64,000 bases of DNA from Plasmopara viticola (lineage: Eukaryota > Oomycota > Peronosporomycetes > Peronosporales > Peronosporaceae): positions 62,001-126,000 of the forward strand of contig MBPM02000011.1 in NCBI GenBank assembly GCA_001695595.3. The letters run 5' to 3'. Numbering within the stretch: the stretch's first letter is position 1; every line of letters begins with the position of its first letter. Below the pieces are notes generated by a model. That model had not been told where the DNA came from and did not search any database. It was given only the letters and a program-made list of their open reading frames with translations. This document shows positions 34,266-45,400 of the stretch, piece after piece. The position numbers and the translations under genes were made by a program.

Positions 34266-37200
34266 ATGGCAGGACGCTCCTCTTATAGCGGGGACGGTGG
34301 ACGACGCAGTGCGGCCGTGCAGCGTCTAATAGATAACGCAGATCATTCGCTTAGTCTTCTAGCCTCTTTTGGCGATGCGTCAGCCTCGACGATACCGCGT
34401 CTTACGAGCTCCGGCGTCGAAAGTGGAAGCACCGAGAGCTTCAAAATCTCGTCCGCATTGAATTCTTTTGACAAGTCCGAGCTCGATGATGACATGATGA
34501 TGGAACGAAATGATTTCACGACTTTCGACAACGAAGAAGCGCGTTTGATTGAGCCTGTGGTTAGTAAATCGATTCGTCCGGGCTTACTACACGTCAAGGG
34601 CGTCTTCCCGGATCAATCGACTGTTTTCGTGGACGTCGATCCTCGTCTTTCGACCATTGAAGACCTTAAGCATGCACTGTGTGAAAAGCGGGACTCTGTG
34701 CACGTTTTAGGCTTTTCAGCAAAAGACGCACGCGTTATGTTTGGTGAACACTTGGTCGAAGATGCGTGGCTCGTAGTGGACTGCGGCATGAGTTTTGACG
34801 GAGCTATTCATATTGTTAAAGCAGCTGCTATCAACGAGAGCTTTCTGAGCAAAGAACCTGGTCGTTTTAGTGTCATAAAGGCACAGCGTACGGATCCAAA
34901 GCTATCGATTTCGTCGATCTCGTCAGTTTATGCAGCGTCTCAAGGGCCGTTGATGGTTGATCAATTAACTTCATCAAAGGATCCGACCATGGACCAGCTT
35001 GCTCAATTTAGTCAAGCATTGTCGCTTAAAACGGTACCAACGATCAAAAGAGATTCGTTTTCGCGCCACGTGCATCCGGAAGAAGCTTTGTTTGCTGATA
35101 TGGTTGCCGACTTTTACAAACACTTGAATGACGTCGAGGACTCGGACTTGTATTGTGAAAACCTTCTGCGTGGGTACATTACAGTGCTACAAAATCGACT
35201 AGAAAAGCTAGAGACGTCGCTATCAAGTAGCAGCAAGACGCGTGGAGTGCCGTCGCTGGCGCAGGAACGACTCCAGAGTGATTTGAAGGAATTGAGGGAC
35301 GAACGCAATACATGGAGATTGCTCTTTGAATTGCGGCAAGTGTGTCATGTGACGAAAGACATGGCGGATGGTGAGAATAGCGTGATGCTGCTTGATTCAG
35401 AAACGAATGAGCTACGCTTTGAGATGGTAGAGGATGATGCTATGCGTTTATTGGAAACCCGTAACGAGACATTTCGGATTCAAAGAGCTGTAAAGACGTG
35501 GCTAGAGAGTATGGCGCTAGAAAATACAGTTGAATTGAGTGGCAAGCGTAACGCTCGGGGATCACGCACACTTCGATTGATGAGGAAACAAAGTATCAAA
35601 AGGAAAGAAGTTTGCATGGATCCTGATGCAGTGATGCGAGACGGGGATGCTCACATCTTGCTTGACGACCTGGAGGATGAAGCTGAGCTGATGAAGGCAA
35701 TTTGGCTATATGTCCGGGCTGGACGAATCGATGAGGCAGTCGATCTATGCATTCGCTTGGGTCAATCGTGGAGAGCAGCGACCTTGTCAGGGGGTCATCC
35801 CGTTGGTGTTGGTGAAACGAATGAGCAAAGAGACTTGTCACTGGAGCGATGGGGTAACCCACTTCGTGCGCTGTGGAAATCAATGTGCTGGCGTCTTTCT
35901 GAGCAACGTAATTCCGACAAGCTTTCCAAGAGCAAAGCTTGCTTGCAAAAAGTTACGAAGAGCTGTTCTATGCAGCTTTAAGTGGCAACATTCACGTAAT
36001 TACCAAAAGCTCTTTATGCGAAAAGTGGGAGGACCATTGCTGGGCCTATCTGCAAGGCATGATGGAGCAACAAGTGGACGAAATATTGCATAGTTTGCTT
36101 AAGGTGAAGATACAGACGACGCGACTAGTTGTTGGCAACAATGAGCACTATCTACGCCAGTACTCGAACTTGCTCGACAAGACAAAGTATCTTAAACGCT
36201 ATCAAACGGACCTCGACTTATTGTTTGAAGAGCTGCGAGGAAGTCCAAGCGAAGTTGTGCGACTACAGGCTCATGAACCGCATCGCCAGATTCAGAGCAA
36301 GCTCGTCACAGCTAAATTTCACTTCATTGTGTCAAGTATTTTTGACTCTGTCTTCTTTAACCCAGACGATGACTCGTACAAGTGGGATTTAGAGCTGAAT
36401 TCAACATTGCAATCAGACAAGACGTCATCAATCTTTCTGCGCTTTGCTGCCCACTTTATTCTATTTGCTGGCTTTACTGGTGAGCATTTCGATGTTCAAG
36501 CAGGTCACATGATTTTAAAGTTGTACATTCGGCATCTGGTTAAACATAGTCAGCTGCAGCTCGTGCCAGTCTATGCATCTCGGCTCCCTACAGCTGGTGC
36601 CACCAAAATTTACGTACAAATGCTATCTACGGTCGACGATACGCTAGAACGCGAACTTTGCATCAAGCAAATTTTAGAATATGCGGGAATGAACATTTTG
36701 TCGACCGTGTTGCAAAGTGTTGTTAACAGATTGAATGAAGAGTATAAGATGATGGCATCGAACCAACGAGAGAAGAAGGATCAGCCATTATATTTTAATG
36801 AGCCCACGACGGAGATCGACAGGAAGCGCATGCGGACGATTGAGTTTTTATGCTTTTACCCTCAACATCGTGCTGAGGCGTTGATCTGTACCAATTTGCT
36901 CATGCGGCAGTTTCTTCTTGAAGGCAAATTTGGTGCAGTGAAAGAACTGATTGAGGAAAGCTTGCCAGAAGATTCGATTGGCGTTCTCGACTTGAATCGT
37001 GACTCTCAGTTGCTGCGTGATCATGGCGAGATTGAGCGAGCTATGCGTGAATTTTTGTGCTGGCGCGCATATATCCAAGCGTGTGCACAATACGATTTGT
37101 GGCGAAATTGCGTCAATAGTCCTAAGTTGTCATTGTATAGCGAGGAGAAGGAATATCTGGCCGATCTCATGTTTCATGTATCAAGATCGGCTGCGGCAAT

Positions 37201-37567
37201 GCTTGAAGTCTTGCACTTTGAAAATGGTTGGCTTCTGGGCTGTTCAAACGATGCTGCAGAGGATCTTGCTATTCGCGAGCGCTGCTTGCCGACGTTGGTT
37301 TTTAATCTGCACTTCATTCAGCTTGAGTCGGCTAAGACAATAATGCGTCTTAAACATTTCCCAGAAGATGCCAAAACGGAACTTGCACGGCCGCTTTTAG
37401 AAAAGTCGATAGAAGTCGCGGACGTTGTAGCGGACGAGCACTATGGCGTGTATCATGCTTTGGACCAGGATCAATGTCGAGACTTGCTGCACGGCTTCCG
37501 CGAGAGTGCAGTGTCGCTAGCGTTTGTTGAAAGTTTACAAGTTCATTCCATGTCAGGTCAAGACTAA
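34266..37567 (+). CDS. NUP107: Nucleoporin Nup107/Nup84 homologue with N-terminal ubiquitin-like region
   Basis: Scaffold nucleoporin of the Y-complex (Nup107-160/Nup84 complex) of the nuclear pore. Two long frames, 34266-35907 and 35931-37567, together encode about 1092 residues. The Nup107 signature is clear: ADMVADFYKHLNDVEDSD, AGRIDEAVDLCIRLGQSWRA, WGNPLRALWKSMCW, then YEELFYAALSGN and KWEDHCWAYLQGMMEQ, with an all-helical C-terminal half. Residues about 106-187 look like a beta-grasp ubiquitin-like fold (STIEDLKHALCEK, then ARVMFGEHLVEDAW, then GAIHIV), which is not usual for Nup107. The frames meet at 35908-35930, where either a 23-nt GT-AG intron or a one-base frameshift must be assumed. 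The frame stays open upstream to 34128, but the ATG at 34266 begins the low-complexity Ser/Arg-rich N-terminus and is preferred. SINE-like copies lie just upstream. Confidence 0.88.
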
Positions 37568-38002
37568 TCGGTGACAAGAAGAAGATTTGAAGGCAACGTC
37601 CGCTATTAAATTCTTGTACAACTTTTCTAATGAATTGATGATGGTGAATCTTACGTATGTAGGACGGAAGTGGCAGTTTTGATTGCGTCGCCGTGCTTTT
37701 TCGTCAACACCATTGTTTTAATGTCAGGTGCTGCTCTAACGTATAAGCTTGATGCTAAACATTGCGCTTAAAATGTAGCGATTAATCAACACTGCTGAGT
37801 GAGGGGCCCTGCGTCAGATGAAGAGAACCCGACGCTAATAGCCTGGACATTTAAGCTCAAAATGAATACAGGGTGCAGTCATTTAGAAGTTATAATGCGC
37901 TCGAAGTTTTAATTTCAACCCGATTTTACGGCATACATGTAAGGTTTTACGTGCTTAAATAAGTGATTAAATTATCGCTTAGTAGTCAAATTCACTGCAG
38001 CC
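37568..38002. other. Intergenic region between NUP107 and the splicing-factor gene
   Basis: A 435-bp AT-rich spacer between two genes on the same strand. TCAAATTCACTG just upstream of the ATG at 38003 is loosely like the pyrimidine/TCA initiator of oomycete promoters; I see no other element. Confidence 0.4.
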
Positions 38003-40005
38003 ATGGACTTGTACGCAGACTTGCCGCTTGCCAAGGGCGCTAAGGCGTCCGCGGCTCTCGATGCAGACGGCAAGCCCAAGGCATCTCTATCATCTACCAA
38101 CTCTGGTGCGCTATCTATGTCCATCATGCTATTGCTTTTCTTAAAATGTCCATGAAAGAACTACTAACTACTCTTGGAAACCCTGAAAATTCTGTCTTTT
38201 CTGATCCTTGTAGTGTGGGCCAATGCACCGATAATGGTGCCACAAGCAGCTAAGAACAAGAAAACTAATCAACCTGCACCATTGGTTACCAGCGTAGGGT
38301 TTTGTGGCGACAAACGAGAGATTATAGAATCTCGGTTGGACTCATAACACTGTTCGATTGTCCCTTATTGCGAGTAGAGCACGTCGATGCTGCCCACTGC
38401 ATTGGCAGCAGGCAGAGGCAAGAGCCCGACGCGCTCGACTAATTTGATGGCTTTTAAGCCTGCGTCAGTGGCAAGGAAACCGACGACGGCTAATCAAGTG
38501 GTCTCAAAAAGGCAGGAAGAAAAGCAGGAGTCTTCCCTGCCAGTCGGCAGAGGGCTGGGATATGTTACACCGACAGAAGTAAAGGTGACGTTAGTACAGC
38601 ATCAGCATAAGCAAGAGGAGGAGTTGGACGTGGATCTTGGTCCAGCGGCAGGTCAATTTTTCCAGGTCACTTATCGAGACGAGTACAATCCGGCACGACC
38701 GAATAGTTACGAAGCTTTTTGCAAGGAGCGCGATGACAGGAGAAAGATGGAAAAAGTGAAAAAGGAGCTTAGTCGGCGCCAAAGAAAGCAGGAAAGAGAG
38801 GTGAGAGGCATTTTAAGATTTAGTGTTCGTAGAGACGATGTGTGACTCTATATGGTCTGGTGTCTACGTAGGGCAAGTTAGAGCGTGAGCAACTAGTGAA
38901 GGACCTGGCAGAAGGTCGAGCACCAGCGATGGAGCTCCCAGCACCGGCTGGGCGGGGACGAGGCATGACGATGCCGGCGTGGATGCGCAAGAAAATGTGT
39001 GCAATTTGTGGGTTGATTGTTAATGTTCGAGTGGGTTTTTCATTGCTTGCGCTGTGACAGAGAAGAAAATGCTTCAGTGGCAGCATCACAACCAGAGAGT
39101 GAGCGAGACGTTGACTGGAATCATCAACTGGGGAGCTCAGAAAGGATTATACCAACCGTTGAGTGTCAATTTGAAGACGCTAAGGAACAACGAGGTGGAC
39201 TGGGCTATGCGGACAGGGGCATGAAGCATTCTGGATCCCCTGGTTTGTCATCTTTGTCGTCCCCGGAGCTATCAAAAAAAAGATTGACTGAACCAAATGT
39301 TCGGTCTCGTGGAAAATCGTTAAACGATGATAATTGCAACGTTAAAGACAAAGTCGGTCATTTAAACGCACCAGAGCTGGATGAATTTGGGAGGGAGATT
39401 CGTCATGAGTCAAAGAAAAAGCTTGAAGAAGACCGCGATAAAAGACGCAGCAAGCGTGAAATAAACTCGAGCTTTCACGGTAATCAGTGCACAAGCAGTG
39501 AAACGTATCATGAGAAGCGGCGAAGAGTTAGCGGCTGGGACAAAAGGTCACCAAAGCAACCTTTGACTAGCCGAGTAGTGCTACTACAGGTAACAAAATG
39601 GCTGAAAACGCTGTTGAAAACTAAATCTAAGGTTACGTTGCTAGAATATGGTTGGACCAGGCGAGGTAGACGCTGAGTTGCAAGATGAAGTTAAGGGAGA
39701 ATGCTCCGAGACGTATGGTCCCGTGACAAAATGTGTCATTTACGAAGTAACCGGAAAAGTTTCAGCTGAAGAAGCTGTGCGAATTTTTGTCCAGTTTAGT
39801 AATGCAGAAGATGCGACAAAAGGTGCAGGGTTGTATAGATCTATCATTCAAAGTGTTTATATGACACTTTTTTATGCTAAATCTGATTAAAACGTTTGAG
39901 GGTATAGCTTTGACAGGCTTGAATGGGCGATTTTTTGGAGGTCGCAAGGTCAAAGCCGAGTACTATGATGAGGGCAAATTTGAGCGCTTCGACTTGACAA
40001 ACTAG
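38003..40005 (+). CDS. SPF45/RBM17-type splicing factor with C-terminal UHM (RRM)
   Basis: Seven exons: 38003-38105, 38214-38293, 38378-38800, 38872-38996, 39061-39589, 39645-39822 and 39908-40005. They sum to 1536 nt (511 aa) with all phases consistent; introns are 55-108 nt GT-AG. The N-terminus MDLYADLPLAKGAK and WANAPIMVPQ are typical of splicing factor 45. The C-terminus (about residue 417 on) is a U2AF-homology-motif RRM: VVLLQNMVGPGEVDAELQDE, KCVIYEVTG, EEAVRIFVQF, and NGRFFGGRKVKAEYYDEGKF with the RxF loop that binds U2AF ligand motifs. The middle is Arg/Lys/Ser/Glu-rich. Family members promote alternative 3' splice-site use. The expected G-patch between linker and RRM is not recognisable; only fragments such as RGGLGYAD and AGRGRGMTMPAW remain. 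It converges with the exchanger gene, 147 bp apart. Confidence 0.88.
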
Positions 40006-40152
40006 CAGAGGATACTGTTAGCACATACAATGCGAGTTGTTTATTCTTAAGATTGAAAATTCATTACTTTTACTTAATTTGCATGGCCCCACACTAAAAT
40101 GTCAATTAACTTAATGTGATGGCTAGATTTTTGATAAGGTGCACACGGCAAA

Positions 40153-42436
40153 TCACTTGGTCAGGTATTCCTCTTGAAAATTCATCACAACCAAAATGGA
40201 AAAAATTGCGAAAGACGCGTACAATGCCAGCAAGGTGTAACACAGTCGCGGACGGTATCGAAAACCGTCCCAAGATACCATTCCAATGTTCAGCAACAAA
40301 CTCAGAAGGAGATATCCAAAGCCCAGATACACCAAAGGCGAAGGTTTGCTCATAGAGAGGGGGCCGCGTGAAACAATGGCGATCGTCAGCGACAATCCAA
40401 TGCCGACCAGTAAATTAAACATTGGTCCAGCAAAACAGCCTGCAAACGCCATCGTAGGAAAGCCATCACGCGCGATCGCCATGTTTGAGACGAGATCTCC
40501 GATAGAGTTGCCCCATGCAAGAACCTGCCACGCATTTCACAGTTAAATATATGTCATAAATTTTAAAATGATAGAAGAAAATGCTTACCGAGACCCCTAA
40601 AACAGAGCTCGAGATTCCAAATAAAGCGCCTAAAGTCTCCAAGACGGCAAGCACCTCATTGGCAATGTTCATAATCCAAATGACAGACATACCAAAAGCC
40701 ATGCATATTAACAATGCCAATTGCCAGCCTTCTGGTGGAGCAAGTGATGAAGTTGAATACTCGATGAAAGCGCTGACCATTCCGCCAACTACAACGACCG
40801 TCATAAGAAATTCAGGGTCTTCAATGCTATATGAAAATACCGACACGCCAAAAAGGAGTATTGCGAAAGGTGGACAAATGACAACAAGGTTTTTGTCCCA
40901 GGTATCCTCGTCCACGAGAGGAATCGTTAGCCTCCTAATAAAAATAGTAAAGACTTCGAACGGACTCCAAATAAATCGTGTAAAGGCCCAGCAAAGCCAC
41001 TGTCCTGCTCCGATAATAAGCCGTATCGACCGCTGGAAACGATCCTTTGCACTGTAGACTGCCCCCACCTCAAATTGCTCCTTTTCTGCTGCTAGAATAG
41101 TCTCTTTTAAACCGTTCTCAACACTCTCTTCCTCTGTCGTGTCCAAAATACAGCCTGCATCGCCGCCAACTTCTCCCATCTCGACAGAAGATGGGGACTC
41201 GTCTATGTCGCTAAGTGCGTGATACCCGCGTGTCCAGCGTCTTGCTGATGCCCCAAATTGCGCGCTCATTTCCAGTGACTCCCACGTTGATTTACGTCGA
41301 CGTCTTTGCCGTCTTATCCGACGCAGTGATTCTTGCATTGAGGCAACGCACATTGACGATGGCCGTTTAAGATGCACATCCGTGACTTCCAGCAACGAAA
41401 GCCCTTCGTCTCGACCAAGCGGTGCGAGCTCGTCACTAATGTGAGGCTTCGATCGTGGTGTCGGCACAGAGCTCTTGCGATAAAGCATTCGATCAAGAAA
41501 GCGCGGGGACGGCTCCGATTGCTCCGAGTCTGAAAAAATATGAAATCGATGAAATGTATCGTACACTGGAATCGTCTGGCTTTTCAAGTATGGCCGGCGT
41601 GTTGCCTGTTCTACTCGAACCTGGACCATTAACGGACTGCCAATCGAGTTCACTTCACTGATTGACGATGACGATAAGTAAGACAAATCTTCTTCGTCAT
41701 TCAACATGGCGTAGATGGAAGCTTTACGAACGCTTGATGGCGAACACCCGACGGCCAAGTATTGATCCAAAAACACAACTAGCACGTACACCAAGTAGAT
41801 ACAAAGGAAGCCCAAAGCCTCGGGTAGACCCACTTGGCCATCGAAAAATACCAGTCCCAAATAGAGCACAGCGATGAAGTAGAACACGACGTCACGCAAG
41901 TACGTGCGCGGTATTAACTGTTCCTGACCATCCGACACCAGCCCAACACAAGCCGTAATCACGGTCGTCACGAGCAATCCACCTCCAAGGATCGAGGTCA
42001 CACCAATCGATGGCGTGGCCGTCGCAAACGCCGCAATGTTAGAAAAGACGTCAGGAGACCCATTTCCAAAGCTCAGGAAGGTGACGCCCGCTACGTGAGG
42101 TGGAATACGGTACTTCTCGACAATTGCTTGTAGTACCGGACAGAAAAACTCGTCTGCCGTTGAACTCAGTAGGTACAAGAGCAGGACAAGACACAGCACG
42201 AGGGTGGCCCTGGCCAAAATGGGTGAAGTTTGCAGCAGTGGTGAACAGTGAACCAAGTGGTCGTAGTCAATAAAGCTGTCGCTTGTGCTCGAAGGGCCCG
42301 AGCAGTCGTAGGGTGGAGCGTCCACGACTGTTGGGTCCTCACCGTCATCTGCAGCAGCGACGCCTAGTACGAAGGATGCGAGCCATAGTGCCACCAAGGT
42401 CACTGGTGGCAACCGCTTGAGCATGGGAACGGACAA
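40153..42436 (-). CDS. Cation/Ca2+ exchanger, CCX/NCLX-like
   Basis: Exons 42436-40589 and 40524-40153 (64-nt GT-AG intron) give 739 residues. A signal-peptide-like N-terminus (VTLVALWLASFVLGVAAADD) is followed by a Cys-containing luminal stretch. Two alpha-repeats carry the exchanger signatures: GVTFLSFGNGSPDVFSN in the first and, across the intron, VLAWGNSIGDLVSN in the second. Each repeat sits in a bundle of about five to six membrane helices, joined by a long hydrophilic loop of about 230 residues with Ser/Arg-rich and acidic parts. This layout fits the CCX/NCLX (SLC8B1) branch of the CaCA superfamily, which exchanges Na+ or K+ (or other cations) for Ca2+ across endomembranes or mitochondria; ion and compartment cannot be read from sequence. 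The intron falls inside the second alpha-repeat. Skipping the splice would end the frame soon after the intron. Confidence 0.9.
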
Positions 42437-45400
42437 TGTGAACCGTTAGTCGGTTGGGCCGCCAAAAGGGAATGAGGTGAATGTACGGAGGAAAGCTCAC
42501 GTCAGTTATAATCGACTGAGGACGACGTCAATACTAATTTCAAGTTTCATGTAGCGAGAGAAGAAAAGGTTTGAATTAGAAGTGCTCGCTAAGCTGCACA
42601 TATCAGATTGCGCGATATTGATCACTGAAGCAAGCGCACAACGGTCTAGCGAAATGCTAGATCATTCGGATTGAAAAATCATCATTTTCGTGCAAGTAAT
42701 TGTGCAGATGCATTAATAAGCCAATACATGTACCGATGCATTACTATACGCCTTTGTTAAAAGGAGTTTCAAAAATCGAAATTTGGTGACTTCCTTACCG
42801 TTGTAATGACTTTTTATTTTACGGGAGTTGGCCAGAATATTAATTAGCGTTGAAACTGCTCATTGCACTGAACTGTAGGTGACGCCATGCTTGTACGTGC
42901 GGTGTCACTGCACTGAAACTGACTTAAGGCCATTGATGCAGCAAATTTACTTAGCATGTCGCTTGGGATGTTTCGCAACGGCTATAATGGCTTCATACAG
43001 AATCTAAGATATACAACACGGGAGATTTCTTACCAATTTCTATTCATCTGTTCATTTGTACCGGTAGCCATGAGTAACAACAGCTAGAAAAACGCGAGAG
43101 AGGATGCGCAAAGCTGTTGAAGGAGTCTCTCGAACAATGTGCAAAATGGGATCGTAAACTGAGCGAATTCAGGATTGCCGGACGAAAAAATATGTTCCAC
43201 AGTCTGGCATCTATCTGTGACGAGGTCACACGGAGAGCAGGCGTGCAGAAAGATTAGTTGAACGACCGTTTAATATCAATTGTAGTTATAATACTGATAT
43301 GCTTTAGTCGATGTCTTGAAGGCTGCAGTAGCTCCGAAGAGATTAAATGTACGCGCTCATAATTCCTAGAGGTCGAACGTGTATGGCTTTTTCGAAACCT
43401 TGAGGCCCTTGTGAAATGGCTAGGCCTCTTTAGTCATGTGATTCATGAGCTTCACACTGGTGCTATGAGCACTTTCTCTGCCGATTGGCTACCTTGCCTA
43501 CGGTTTAAGCAGAGAGCACAGCGCTTTAAAGTGGTACTGGAATCATGAGCACCCTGAAGTAGCTCGAAGCTTGGGGGCCATACTACCTCTTTGGACGCTT
43601 GACTCGAGTGCATGGTGCATAGGCCACGTCTTTGAAAACGTTCTTTGTACGTTATAGTTTTACCACGAAAACATAACAAGACGATTTTACATTTTGATTA
43701 AAATATCAATTTCTTGCGGTCATGCGACCATGCTGAAAACTCTCTAATAGAAAAATTTCTGATAAATAAATGCATCGTGGGCGGGTGCTACGACATTTTA
43801 AGAACTGCAGTTAATACTTATCGCAAAGTTACATAGTCTCGTTAAATTACTATTTCGAATCAGAGACAAAGAAAAAAGATACTTCTTAAAAAAGTTGTGC
43901 TTGTACTAAGCCCACACTATTTAAAGCAAGCTCTAAAATAAATAAATTATCAGCTCACTGGTGTATCGCCTTAGTGCACACACGGAGCAGTATGTACGAG
44001 CGTATGGTTGACTATTCCTTTCTGACCATTTGTCTATTGTGGATGGCCTATTGTTGACATCTTCAAGAGAGCTCCCATAGTCGGAGCAGTGCTTACCTAA
44101 GTGCAGCGTGTTTGTGTAGTATTCACAAACAGCAGTGCTGATTAATTTGCTAGAATAGGTACCATCTTGATTATGCTCACCTTGTCATTATTGATCATCG
44201 GCAAGCCAAAGACGCATTAGAGAGTTATTTGCGTTCAGCAGTCAGCCAACGTCTCCAAGTATGCAAAAGAGTCAGACTTTGAGCCGCGGGTTAGTTCTTT
44301 TCGCATGCCCTCCCATATATGTACATGTGAGGTTTGTTAAGACCTAATAAAAAGTTTGGCTCAAAAAGAAATAACCGCAATCTGGAGCATCGTGTGAATT
44401 TAATAGTTATTCGTACTTTAAGTCCTAATTGTTTGCAACAACAACTCGAGCTGAATTTTTCGAAACTACACAACGGTGAGGTACACTACCCATTCATAGT
44501 TATACGACAGTGATCTTTGTCGAATGTTGATCCAATAAACTTTAGCATCGTCGCCTGTGATGAAGAAATTGCGGTATAGACTCCAGATTGTTATCTCATC
44601 AAAAGAAGTACAGCCTTCCTGGTGCGCTTGCGGACATCCTTCCCACGCAAAAGAGTGTCGACAAGCACATAATATCGACCAGCTTTGTACTTTATAAAAA
44701 GACTCAATTCGCAGAAAATGACACATTTGTTAAGCCAAATGGGCCGAATTTATCCCGTCTTCAAAAATGCTTTGAATAAACAGACCAAACAAAAGTTGGA
44801 GCACCGAAGACGCACTTCGAGCTTTACCAGTGCGTACTATAATGTATGAACGGGGTAGCTTCGCTCTTCAGTCGAAAGTGGACTAGAGACTTAATCGCAA
44901 CCGTCTTACTCAAAATGTAGTACCGCGCAGTCACTGGCATAAATAAGATCATCGCAAGCGACACAAACGGACTTTGATAAAAAAGGCAGCGCTGTGCAAT
45001 ACCTTAATACTCTAAAGTACTTCTAGGGCTGTCAGTTTACTAACATTCAATAATCTGTCGCAATAGGCCAAACAAAGGCTTTGTGAGCCTTGCATGCACA
45101 TAGTTAGATAGACCATGCCACTTCCTCAGTTTTTTTTAAACAGCGTGGCGTGAGCCGAGCCGATGATGTTTCCTTTTTTGGAGTCTGCTCGATATCGTTG
45201 GCTGCATACAAAGCAATTAAGACTCTAATCGCATTCTTTACTGCTGGCAAATATTGAAGTGGGCCTCCAAAACCTTAAATTTTATAGGGTATTTTAGTGT
45301 CAACTCGCCTCGTTTAAGTCGGCTATTGACTATCATATCGCACGGGTGAATGCTTGTGATGGTGGGGGCAATACTATTACAAATCGGTGAAACGTCGCTG

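Noticed and set aside
43452..43679. Copia RNase H-like reading (SSQASKEVVW, and a possible KHIS further on)
   Set aside because: The spacing between the two motifs is too long and the catalytic residues are missing; resemblance too weak to call.
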